A program made the translations under genes and the position numbers. A stretch of DNA of 5,665 nucleotides, taken from the NCBI GenBank assembly GCA_023384315.1, contig JAHDWY010000341.1, forward strand, positions 1-5,665. Reading direction: 5' to 3'. The notes below the pieces were generated by a model that saw nothing but the letters and a program-made list of their open reading frames with translations, was not told the DNA's origin and did not search any database. Shown piece after piece: positions 1 through 5,284 of this stretch; position 1 is the first letter of the stretch; each line of letters opens with the position of its first letter. This stretch comes from Candidatus Hydrogenedentota bacterium. GTDB lineage: Bacteria > Hydrogenedentota > Hydrogenedentia > Hydrogenedentales > SLHB01.

Positions 1-1619
1 TCCACCGACTGCCATCGAAAGATCCCCGAGGCGTCCACACGCTCCGGTGTAATAAGGTCGTCAGCCATCCGCTCGATTACCCGCAGCGCCCGGCCGCTCT
101 GCGGAACGCGAAATCCGCGCCGCGCCCGCTGCCGGATCGTTCCTGGTAGCCGCCCTTTCACCGCCAGCCGGAGGAGCGGCTTGCTCCGCACGCCGAACTT
201 GATATCCGCGGGCAGGCGCAGAGCGTAATCAACGAGGTCGTCATCCAGATAAGGATGATGCAGCGTGATGCCATGCGCTGCGGCCACGCGGTCGCATTCA
301 GCAAGAAGCAGGTTTGGAAGTCCAACCTGCAGGTCGAGCGACAATACGTTGCGGGTCAGATCCGGTTGGGTAAAGGTTTCCCGCAACGGAGGCGCGATTT
401 CGCCCAGCTCTACCAGCGCCGATCGCATTGCCTGGGTGTACAACAGGTCCCGCTCGCCGCGATCGAATACGGACACGAGTGACAGGTATGACGCCTGCGT
501 ATCCCGAATGAACGCGAGACTCTGTCCGGCCCTTCGTACAAACGCGTTCGGCGGTAGAGACGGCATGAGATCGCTCACGAGTCCCGCCGGCACGAACCGG
601 TGCGCGCCCTTTGCCTTCTCGAGAAAGTGATACCGCGCGTATCCGCCGAGCAACTCATCCGCGCCGTGTCCCGTCATAAACGCGCCATCCAGTTCGGCTG
701 CTGCTTCCGCAATCATCCAGAGTGGAAACAGCGACGCGTCGGCGATGGGTTCATCGAGGCAATCGACGGCGCGCTGGAACCCCTCCTCGGTGAGGCGCCG
801 TCCCGCAAGCACATCAAGCGGGCGCTTGAGCCGTCTCGCCGATTCTCGCGCGAGCCGTGCTTCGTCCTGCCACGAACGATCCAATCCCACAAACACGAGC
901 CGCGCGTCCGGTGCCACGGCCGCCAGGGCGGCGCAATCGATGCCCCCTGACCACAGCACATTCTTTGTGGATGTTCGCCCGACTGCGGACGCGAGGAGTT
1001 CGCCGACTCGCCCCGCCGCGGCCTCCTTGGGGATACGGCTGGCGTGCAGGTCGAATTCCCACGCCCGCCGGACCGTCAATTCGCCGCTGGCAAACTCGAC
1101 GATATGGCCCGGCGCGACCTGGAACACGCCATGGATCATCGTCTCGGGCCCCGGCACGCACCGCAAGGTCAGATACCGGTCGACTGACAGCAGATTCAAT
1201 TGTCTCGGTACCAGGCCCGATGCGAGCAACGCTTTCAGTTCGGAGGCGAACAGGAGAAAGCCTGCGCCCTGGAAATAGAAGAGCGGCCGGCGGCCAAGCC
1301 GATCCCGTAACAGCCGCCATCGCGAGCCGTCGCCTATGCCTATGGCCGCGGCGAATGGCCCCCGAATTTTCGGAATGCCATTGCTAACAGCATCGCAACA
1401 TTCCGCGTGGACTTCCCGAGGCGATATCGCATGGCCGGACGCGTCGCGTGGCTCGCCATCCAGCAGGCAAACGGGCCTTTCGATGGGGTGTGAACATGCA
1501 ACGACGTAGTTCTGTCCCGAGTCGATGTAGGATAGAGCGCCACGGTTTTGAAGCGCGCGCGCCATCGCTTCGACAGCCGCCTTATCCTTCTTGCCCACTA
1601 TCCCGCAAAATGCCTTCAC
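1..1619 (-). CDS. asnB: Asparagine synthase-family protein (class II glutaminase + PP-loop ATP synthetase), 3' end cut off by the window
   Basis: The open frame runs leftward off the window; 539 residues are visible. The family transfers glutamine-derived ammonia to an adenylated carboxylate, classically aspartate to asparagine, in the cytoplasm. The GTG start at 1619 is chosen because an AGGA site lies nine bases upstream, a stop lies one codon before it, and the class II motif CGIVG follows at residues 5-9 (candidate nucleophile Cys5). Further landmarks are NRG (25-27), DGE (54-56), RDRLGRRPLFYF (from 105), the ATP PP-loop SGGIDC (224-229), GADELLGGY (from 319), SKPLLR (479-484) and RGFRVP (501-506). 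The synthetase domain is therefore canonical. The glutaminase domain is about 20 residues short: Cys-to-DGE spacing is near 50 against about 70 in E. coli AsnB, the RLSIVD segment is absent, and the usual NGE is DGE. The symbol is a family-level label; the true substrate may differ. dtd lies upstream on the same strand. Confidence 0.9.
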   Translation of the reverse strand, partial: MKAFCGIVGKKDKAAVEAMARALQNRGALSYIDSGQNYVVACSHPIERPVCLLDGEPRDASGHAISPREVHAECCDAVSNGIPKIRGPFAAAIGIGDGSRWRLLRDRLGRRPLFYFQGAGFLLFASELKALLASGLVPRQLNLLSVDRYLTLRCVPGPETMIHGVFQVAPGHIVEFASGELTVRRAWEFDLHASRIPKEAAAGRVGELLASAVGRTSTKNVLWSGGIDCAALAAVAPDARLVFVGLDRSWQDEARLARESARRLKRPLDVLAGRRLTEEGFQRAVDCLDEPIADASLFPLWMIAEAAAELDGAFMTGHGADELLGGYARYHFLEKAKGAHRFVPAGLVSDLMPSLPPNAFVRRAGQSLAFIRDTQASYLSLVSVFDRGERDLLYTQAMRSALVELGEIAPPLRETFTQPDLTRNVLSLDLQVGLPNLLLAECDRVAAAHGITLHHPYLDDDLVDYALRLPADIKFGVRSKPLLRLAVKGRLPGTIRQRARRGFRVPQSGRALRVIERMADDLITPERVDASGIFRWQSV

Positions 1620-1676
1620 AGTTTAACGTCCTGAACCCCGGTTCCTTCTCACAGACATTGCGAAACGCGCCATTCC

Positions 1677-1708
1677 AAGTCCCCCTTTAGGTAGGATTTA
1701 GGGGGATG
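1677..1708. repeat. Possible dispersed REP-like hairpin repeat (decayed copy)
   Basis: TCCCCCT at 1680-1686 pairs with AGGGGGA at 1700-1706 around a 13-base loop that repeats TTTAGG. Read on the minus strand, the flanks are ATCCCCCTAAATCC and AAAGGGGGACTT. These resemble a widespread intergenic hairpin family I know from cyanobacteria and other bacteria, in which the middle is normally another CCCCTTT block. It sits between dtd and the asparagine-synthase gene. There is no T-run on either side, so it is not a good intrinsic terminator. Membership of a repeat family is inferred from memory, not from a search. Confidence 0.45.
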
Positions 1709-1758
1709 TTTCCTCAAGCACCGCCAGGAAAACTGGAGCGAACTCAAAATTCACTACC

Positions 1759-2208
1759 CTAGAACGCTTTTTTCGAATCGAGCAGCAACGTCACCGGGCC
1801 GTCATTCACGAGATGAACGTCCATGTGCGCGCCGAACTCGCCAGTTTCGACCGTAAGGCCCCGTTCCCGCAACAACGTGACGAACGATTCGTAAAGCGGT
1901 ACGGCCTTCTCCGGTCGCGCCGCGCTGGTAAACGAAGGCCGCCGGCCCTTGCGGCAATCTCCGAAAAGCGTGAACTGGGAAATCGCAAGCACTCCGCCGC
2001 CCACATCTTCAATCGAAAGGTTGAACTTACTGTCCGAATCGGAAAAGCAACGGAGCCCGACGATCTTGTCGGCCAGATACTGCGCATCCTGCTCGCCATC
2101 GTCCTCCGCCACGCCGAGGAGAACCAGCAAGCCCCTGCCGATTCGGCCCACCGTTCGGCCGTCAACCGAGACCGACGATTCCAAGACCCGCTGCACCACC
2201 GCCCGCAT
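1759..2208 (-). CDS. dtd: D-aminoacyl-tRNA deacylase (DTD)
   Basis: The product is 149 residues, the normal DTD length. This cytoplasmic homodimeric enzyme hydrolyses D-amino acids (and glycine) mischarged on tRNA, as translation proofreading. The family signatures are all present: the N-terminus MRAVVQRV, SQFTL at 77-81, the KGRRPSF block at 87-93, and VNDGPVT at 134-140, which contains the Gly137-Pro138 pair corresponding to the cross-subunit Gly-cisPro chirality selector. The start at 2208 is preferred over an in-frame ATG at 2280 because the family begins at MRAVVQRV and the 24 extra residues look unlike it. A GGGAG site lies 13 bases upstream of 2208, rather far, so initiation may be modest. 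A terminator at 2333-2368 separates it from the small genes upstream, so it should have its own promoter between 2209 and 2332. A TTTAAT hexamer (minus strand, 2294-2289) is a weak -10 candidate with no good -35. Confidence 0.96.
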   Translation of the reverse strand: MRAVVQRVLESSVSVDGRTVGRIGRGLLVLLGVAEDDGEQDAQYLADKIVGLRCFSDSDSKFNLSIEDVGGGVLAISQFTLFGDCRKGRRPSFTSAARPEKAVPLYESFVTLLRERGLTVETGEFGAHMDVHLVNDGPVTLLLDSKKAF

Positions 2209-2332
2209 CCGTTGTAAAAGACTCCCAGGTTTCGACGTTTGATTCCCGCCAAGCGGCCACGATGAGTCTAGCAACCCCATGAACAGGGATTAAAGTTTAC
2301 CGTAGCTGGACACACCACCCCGCCAGATACAC

Positions 2333-2368
2333 AAAAAACTCCACCGCCACAAACGTGACGGTGGAGTT
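2333..2368 (-). terminator. Intrinsic terminator of the small-gene unit
   Basis: The arms at 2337-2350 and 2355-2368 form a 14-base-pair stem with one mismatch and a 4-base loop. Read on the minus strand, the stem runs straight into six T residues (2338-2333). In the plus direction there is no T-run, so it acts on minus-strand transcripts only. It lies 22 bases after the stop codon of the 29-residue gene and insulates dtd from that unit. A smaller CGAAC/GTTCG hairpin (2376-2389) sits just before it. Confidence 0.88.
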
Positions 2369-2389
2369 CCTTGAACGAACGTCAGTTCG

Positions 2390-2479
2390 CTACGCGGCTT
2401 CGCGAATACGCTGCACGGCCGGCAGCAACAGCCCAATCAGAATGCGGAGTAGTCCGATCAGCAAATCGTAAATGCCCAT
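2390..2479 (-). CDS. Small hydrophobic 29-residue peptide, putative membrane peptide
   Basis: I do not recognise this as a named family. The frame ATG to TAG gives 29 residues: MGIYD, then a strongly hydrophobic Leu/Ile/Gly stretch (residues 6-19, broken only by Arg12), then PAVQRIREAA. AAGGA lies ten bases before the ATG, a good ribosome site, and an intrinsic terminator follows 22 bases after the stop. These two signals on the same strand make a real gene likely. The hydrophobic part could form one membrane or membrane-surface helix with a basic C-terminal tail. The segment LIGLLLPAVQRIREAA closely resembles the end of the N-terminal helix of DUF1559 pseudopilin-like proteins (LLLPAVQxxREAA), but the peptide lacks the FTLIE processing site and everything after the helix. 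Size and hydrophobicity also recall type I toxins such as TisB. Function is unknown. Confidence 0.6.
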   Translation of the reverse strand: MGIYDLLIGLLRILIGLLLPAVQRIREAA

Positions 2480-2508
2480 GCTTCTGGAGTCCTTTCCATA
2501 ACGTTTCC

Positions 2509-2559
2509 TGTCCCCAGCAACGCCGGGTGTACGCGTCGTTTCTCCGGCTTGAGGGGACA
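2509..2559. other. Imperfect inverted repeat between the two small genes
   Basis: TGTCCCC (2509-2515) pairs perfectly with GGGGACA (2553-2559). After an asymmetric internal loop, GCCGG (2522-2526) pairs with CCGGC (2544-2548). In a minus-strand transcript this hairpin would lie 16 bases after the 50-residue gene and about 30 bases before the start of the 29-residue gene. No T-run follows, so a processing, stability or translational control element is more likely than a terminator. Pairing is read by eye only. Confidence 0.45.
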
Positions 2560-2575
2560 ACACAGATGACGTGCA

Positions 2576-2728
2576 TTACGGAACTGGAATGGTCTCGATC
2601 TTCTCTGCCTTCGGACTGTCGGCGTCTACACACTTCACCTTGCCCGTCGGGGTGTATTCGCCACACACCGTCTCCGACTGAGCATACATCGGCTGCGTTT
2701 TCTTCGAAATGCGTTTCGTATGCTTCAT
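2576..2728 (-). CDS. Small basic hypothetical protein, 50 residues, two cysteines
   Basis: I do not recognise the product. The ATG at 2728 is preceded by a perfect AGGAGG (2741-2736) at seven bases, the best ribosome site in the window. A GTG at 2764 would add 12 residues but has no such site and would fall at the predicted transcription start. The protein begins with a basic tail (MKHTKRISKK), has a Cys pair in CGEYTPTGKVKC (residues 22-33), then a charged segment and ends TIPVP. It has no signal peptide or membrane segment. The two Cys flanking a Gly/Thr/Lys turn could form a disulfide hairpin or half a metal site; this is speculation. A plausible promoter lies at 2772-2800, and the 29-residue gene follows 96 bases downstream, so the two may be co-transcribed. 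A peptide precursor is possible, but no modification or export gene is adjacent. Confidence 0.62.
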   Translation of the reverse strand: MKHTKRISKKTQPMYAQSETVCGEYTPTGKVKCVDADSPKAEKIETIPVP

Positions 2729-2771
2729 GACCTTGCCTCCTCTTCCTGTGGTTGGAACCTTCACTCACCAT

Positions 2772-2800
2772 ATCCTACAGTCTAAATACAGCTTTGTTAA
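2772..2800 (-). promoter_or_regulatory. Sigma70-like promoter for the small-gene unit
   Basis: On the minus strand, TTAACA (2800-2795; five of six to TTGACA) is followed after exactly 17 bases by TAGGAT (2777-2772; four of six to TATAAT). The predicted start near 2765 gives a leader of about 36 bases that holds the AGGAGG site of the 50-residue gene. The surrounding DNA is AT-rich compared with the genes. Confidence 0.5.
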
Positions 2801-2803
2801 CAA
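2794..2803. promoter_or_regulatory. Perfect palindrome, candidate operator
   Basis: TTGTTAACAA is a perfect 10-base palindrome overlapping the -35 hexamer of the leftward promoter and lying about 27 bases upstream of the -35 of the ald promoter. A regulator bound here could repress the small-gene unit and influence ald. No regulator gene is in the window, and the binding protein is unknown. Confidence 0.35.
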
Positions 2804-2829
2804 TAATTTCCGCAAAAGTCGTAAGTGTA

Positions 2830-2859
2830 TTGTAATATTAGGAGTTACCGCAGTATACT
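2830..2859 (+). promoter_or_regulatory. Sigma70-like promoter for ald
   Basis: TTGTAA (2830-2835; four of six) and TATACT (2854-2859; five of six) are separated by 18 bases. The predicted start near 2866 gives a leader of about 31 bases that contains the TGAGGA ribosome site (2882-2887), nine bases before the ald ATG. An 8-base palindrome, TAATATTA (2833-2840), overlaps the -35 and spacer. Confidence 0.55.
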
Positions 2860-2896
2860 GATCCGGGCGAGGCCACCGATCTGAGGATGTACGGAT

Positions 2897-3997
2897 ATGT
2901 TTGTCGGCGTACCCAAAGAGATTAAGACCGGCGAACGCCGGGTTGCCATGTTGCCTTCCGGCGTCGCCGCATTCGTTGCCCATGGCCACGAAGTACTCAT
3001 CGAACGCGGTGCCGGCGAAGGCAGCGGAATCTCCGATGCGGACTACCGCAAGGCCGGCGCACGGATCGCCCAGAAAGCGGAGAACGTCTGGGGCCGCGCC
3101 GAGATGATCGTTAAGGTCAAAGAACCCTTCGGCGACGAACTCGATCGCATCCGCGACGGCCAGATCGTGTACACCTACTTCCACCTCGCTTCGAGCGAAA
3201 CCCTGACGCGCAGCCTGATGAAGAATGGCGTTAGCGCCGTCGCCTACGAAACGATCCAGCGCGGAGACGGCACGCTCCCCCTGTTGACCCCCATGAGCGA
3301 GGTGGCCGGCCGGCTTGCGGTTCAAAAAGGGGCCTACTGTCTCGAGGCTCGGAGCAAAGGCCGGGGAATTTTGCTCAGCGGGGTATCCGGCGTCAAACCG
3401 GCCCACGTTGTCATACTCGGCGCAGGTACGGCCGGTCAGAACGCATGTCATGTCGCCGTTGGCATGGGCGCCCACGTCACCATCCTCGATATCGATCCCG
3501 CGCGCCTGCGCTACGTCCACGACATCATGGGCGGCCATGTCACGACCCTCATGTCCAACCGCGCCACCGTCGGCGAAGAAGTGGAGTCCGCCGACCTCGT
3601 CATCGGCACCGTGCTGATCCCCGGCGCCCGCGCGCCGGTCCTCGTAACGAAAGACATGGTCAAGTCCATGCGGCCCGGTTCCGCTATCGTCGACGTCGCC
3701 ATCGACCAAGGCGGCTGCTGTGCCACCTCGCGGCCCACGACCCATGACGATCCCATCTACCACGAACACGGCGTCGTCCACTATTGCGTCACCAATATGC
3801 CCGGCGCCGTTCCAAGGACCGCCACCTACGCCTTGACCAACGTCACCCTCGGCTACGGACTCGCCCTCGCCGACAATGGGCTCGAAAAAGCAATCGCCGA
3901 GGACGCCGCGCTTCGCCGGGGTCTCAACGTCTATCAGGGAAAGATTACGCATCAAGGCGTCGCCGACGCCTTCGGAATGCCGTGTGCCGAGATCTGA
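2897..3997 (+). CDS. ald: Alanine dehydrogenase
   Basis: The product is 366 residues, near the usual 370. It catalyses NAD-dependent oxidative deamination of L-alanine to pyruvate and ammonia, or the reverse, in the cytoplasm. The family start MFVGVPKEIKTGERRV is complete. Numbering coincides with the Mycobacterium tuberculosis enzyme: Arg15, Lys75, His96, Ser134, Asp270 and Asn300 are all in place, so pyruvate binding and catalysis should be intact. The Rossmann nucleotide loop is GAGTAG at 175-180, with Asp198 in position to bind the NAD ribose. The signatures AIDQGG (268-273) and HYCVTNMPGAVPRT (295-308) are also present. The start is supported by TGAGGA nine bases upstream. One base separates its TGA from the next gene, so the two are probably an operon with coupled translation. 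Members of the related NAD(P) transhydrogenase alpha family share the fold, but the alanine dehydrogenase signatures decide the call. Confidence 0.97.
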   Translation: MFVGVPKEIKTGERRVAMLPSGVAAFVAHGHEVLIERGAGEGSGISDADYRKAGARIAQKAENVWGRAEMIVKVKEPFGDELDRIRDGQIVYTYFHLASSETLTRSLMKNGVSAVAYETIQRGDGTLPLLTPMSEVAGRLAVQKGAYCLEARSKGRGILLSGVSGVKPAHVVILGAGTAGQNACHVAVGMGAHVTILDIDPARLRYVHDIMGGHVTTLMSNRATVGEEVESADLVIGTVLIPGARAPVLVTKDMVKSMRPGSAIVDVAIDQGGCCATSRPTTHDDPIYHEHGVVHYCVTNMPGAVPRTATYALTNVTLGYGLALADNGLEKAIAEDAALRRGLNVYQGKITHQGVADAFGMPCAEI

Positions 3998-3998
3998 C

Positions 3999-5141
3999 AT
4001 GAACATGGCTCAAATGCGGCGGGACATCGAGTACCTCGCCGGAAACCTCACCCACCGCGGCGCCAGCACCAAGAGCGAACGCGCCGCCGCCGAGTATTTG
4101 CACGAACGGCTCTCCCGCTACACGCCCGACACGGAGATCGACGACTTCTACGCCATCGAGAGCCCGTGGCTGCTCTTCGCTTCCTATTACGGCGAGTTCC
4201 TCATCATCGCCGTGCTCTCGTTCTGGTGGGCCTGGTTCGCGTTCGCCTACGGCGCCCTCGTCTTTCTCCTCTACATGGCCGAGTTCTCCGGCTACCACCT
4301 CCTCGGCCGGCTCTTGCCGCACTACGAAACGCAAAACGTCGTCGCTCGCGTGCTCGGACAACGCCCCGAGCGCCTCTTCATCGTGACAGCCCACTACGAT
4401 TCGCCCAAATACAGCGCCGTCACCTCCGCGGCCGCCCAGCCCTGGCTCCGCGTCATTCATGTTCTCCTCGTAGTCTCCATGCTGGCTGTTCTTGTCTGTT
4501 GTGTCATTCAAGGACTCGGTATGTTCGCCGACTCCCACATCCGTCCTGACCTCGTGGTCCAGTGGGTCGCGGTAACCATGCTGCTATGCGGAGCGGCTGC
4601 CCTTGTCGTGTGCGACCTCTCCGGCGAGTTCGTGCGAGGCGCGGCCGACAACGCCTCCGGTGTCGCGGTGCTACTCGGACTCGCCGAGCGCCTCACCGAA
4701 GATCCCATCCCCAACGCCGATGTCTGGTTCGTCGCCACCGGCAGCAAGGAGACCTGGCTCAGCGGTATCCGGCAATTCATGAACACCCACACCCTCGACA
4801 AGGAAACCACCTACTTCCTGAACGTCGATCGCGTCGGCGCCGGCGACCTCCGCTACGTGACCGCCGAAGGCATGCTCCACCTTTTCCGCAGCCCGCAGGA
4901 AATGGTGTCCGCCGCAAGAGGCGAAGCCTCCGCCTGCGGCGCCGAACCTCTCGCCTGGCGCGGGCTCCCCACCGATGCATTCCTGCCCCTCGCGCGCGGC
5001 ATGAACGCCCTCTCCATCACCGCCACCGGCGGCCGCGACCTCCGCGAAACCGAAGAAGACGACCGCCCCGGCGACATCGACTACGGTACCGTCACCAAAG
5101 CCGGCGAATTCGCCGAAGCGATTCTGCGCCGCCATTCTTAG
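3999..5141 (+). CDS. Membrane-embedded M28-family peptidase homologue with altered active site
   Basis: The product is 380 residues from the ATG one base after the ald stop. An in-frame ATG at 3876 lies inside ald and is rejected; ATGs at 4005 and 4014 are also possible. M28 enzymes are zinc aminopeptidases. Family landmarks are an N-terminal helical segment (1-55), HYD at 132-134 (zinc His, catalytic Asp), ADNASG at 216-221 (bridging Asp217), Glu251 in the expected zinc position, and NVDRVG (275-280, zinc Asp277). Two essentials are missing: the general-base Glu that precedes Glu251 is Lys250, and no His occurs between residues 294 and 379, so the final zinc His is lost, with RETEEDD in its place. 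Two hydrophobic hairpins interrupt the domain: about 57-96 and 149-207, likely four membrane helices. There is no signal peptide, so the peptidase-like part is probably cytoplasmic. It may be inactive or have changed metal chemistry. Confidence 0.82.
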   Translation: MNMAQMRRDIEYLAGNLTHRGASTKSERAAAEYLHERLSRYTPDTEIDDFYAIESPWLLFASYYGEFLIIAVLSFWWAWFAFAYGALVFLLYMAEFSGYHLLGRLLPHYETQNVVARVLGQRPERLFIVTAHYDSPKYSAVTSAAAQPWLRVIHVLLVVSMLAVLVCCVIQGLGMFADSHIRPDLVVQWVAVTMLLCGAAALVVCDLSGEFVRGAADNASGVAVLLGLAERLTEDPIPNADVWFVATGSKETWLSGIRQFMNTHTLDKETTYFLNVDRVGAGDLRYVTAEGMLHLFRSPQEMVSAARGEASACGAEPLAWRGLPTDAFLPLARGMNALSITATGGRDLRETEEDDRPGDIDYGTVTKAGEFAEAILRRHS

Positions 5142-5192
5142 TTGGGTGGCGCTCTAGCTGTTTGGGTGAAATCGACTTATGGGATGTAGGAA

Positions 5193-5228
5193 ACTATTGC
5201 TTGTCAAGACTATTGCTTTGCAGTGCAA
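5193..5228. repeat. Direct repeat plus palindrome upstream of the exported-protein gene
   Basis: ACTATTGCTT occurs at 5193-5202 and again at 5209-5218, a 16-base period. It is followed immediately by the palindrome TTGCAGTGCAA (5218-5228). The cluster overlaps a promoter candidate, so it could be an operator; it could also be chance in an AT-rich spacer. Confidence 0.4.
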
Positions 5229-5229
5229 T
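5201..5229 (+). promoter_or_regulatory. Promoter candidate for the gene at 5285
   Basis: TTGTCA (5201-5206; five of six to TTGACA) and TGCAAT (5224-5229; four of six to TATAAT) are 17 bases apart. A second weaker pair, TTGCTT (5213-5218) and TAAGAT (5236-5241), also has a 17-base spacer. The leader would be roughly 40-50 bases. No terminator is visible after the M28 gene, so read-through from the ald operon is also possible. Confidence 0.4.
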
Positions 5230-5284
5230 CCATGATAAGATTAATCTGGTACAGAGAAAGTTTGACCAAATGGAGGGAAGAGGT

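Noticed and set aside
814..1387. Several 170-odd-residue open frames on both strands within the first gene
   Set aside because: All overlap the synthetase domain, whose motifs are intact in one continuous minus-strand frame; the others are Arg/Pro/Ser-rich shadows.
2209..2280. In-frame extension of dtd to an ATG at 2280
   Set aside because: The family begins at MRAVVQRV; the extra 24 residues resemble no DTD and the upstream ATG has no ribosome site.
1..2728. Lasso-peptide or other RiPP cluster (asparagine-synthase-like cyclase plus small Cys-containing precursor)
   Set aside because: The synthase retains a Cys and glutaminase motifs, no leader-peptidase or recognition protein is seen, the 50-residue protein lacks the lasso leader pattern, and dtd and a terminator lie between them.
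2382..2771. 129-residue minus-strand frame spanning both small genes
   Set aside because: Its start falls within the predicted -10 region, it has no ribosome site and no protein-like pattern, and both strong ribosome sites serve the other frames.
3876..3998. In-frame extension of the M28 gene into ald
   Set aside because: It would overlap the conserved end of ald by over 100 bases, and the extra residues are basic and unlike M28 proteins.
2765..4006. 413-residue open frame on the minus strand opposite ald
   Set aside because: It is antisense to a fully conserved ald, is rich in Gly/Ala/Asp from codon bias, and shows no family motif; its length follows from the GC-rich codon pattern.
3945..4538. 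197-residue minus-strand open frame over the ald/M28 junction
   Set aside because: It is antisense to two well-supported genes and has Gly/Glu/Val-rich, motif-free sequence.
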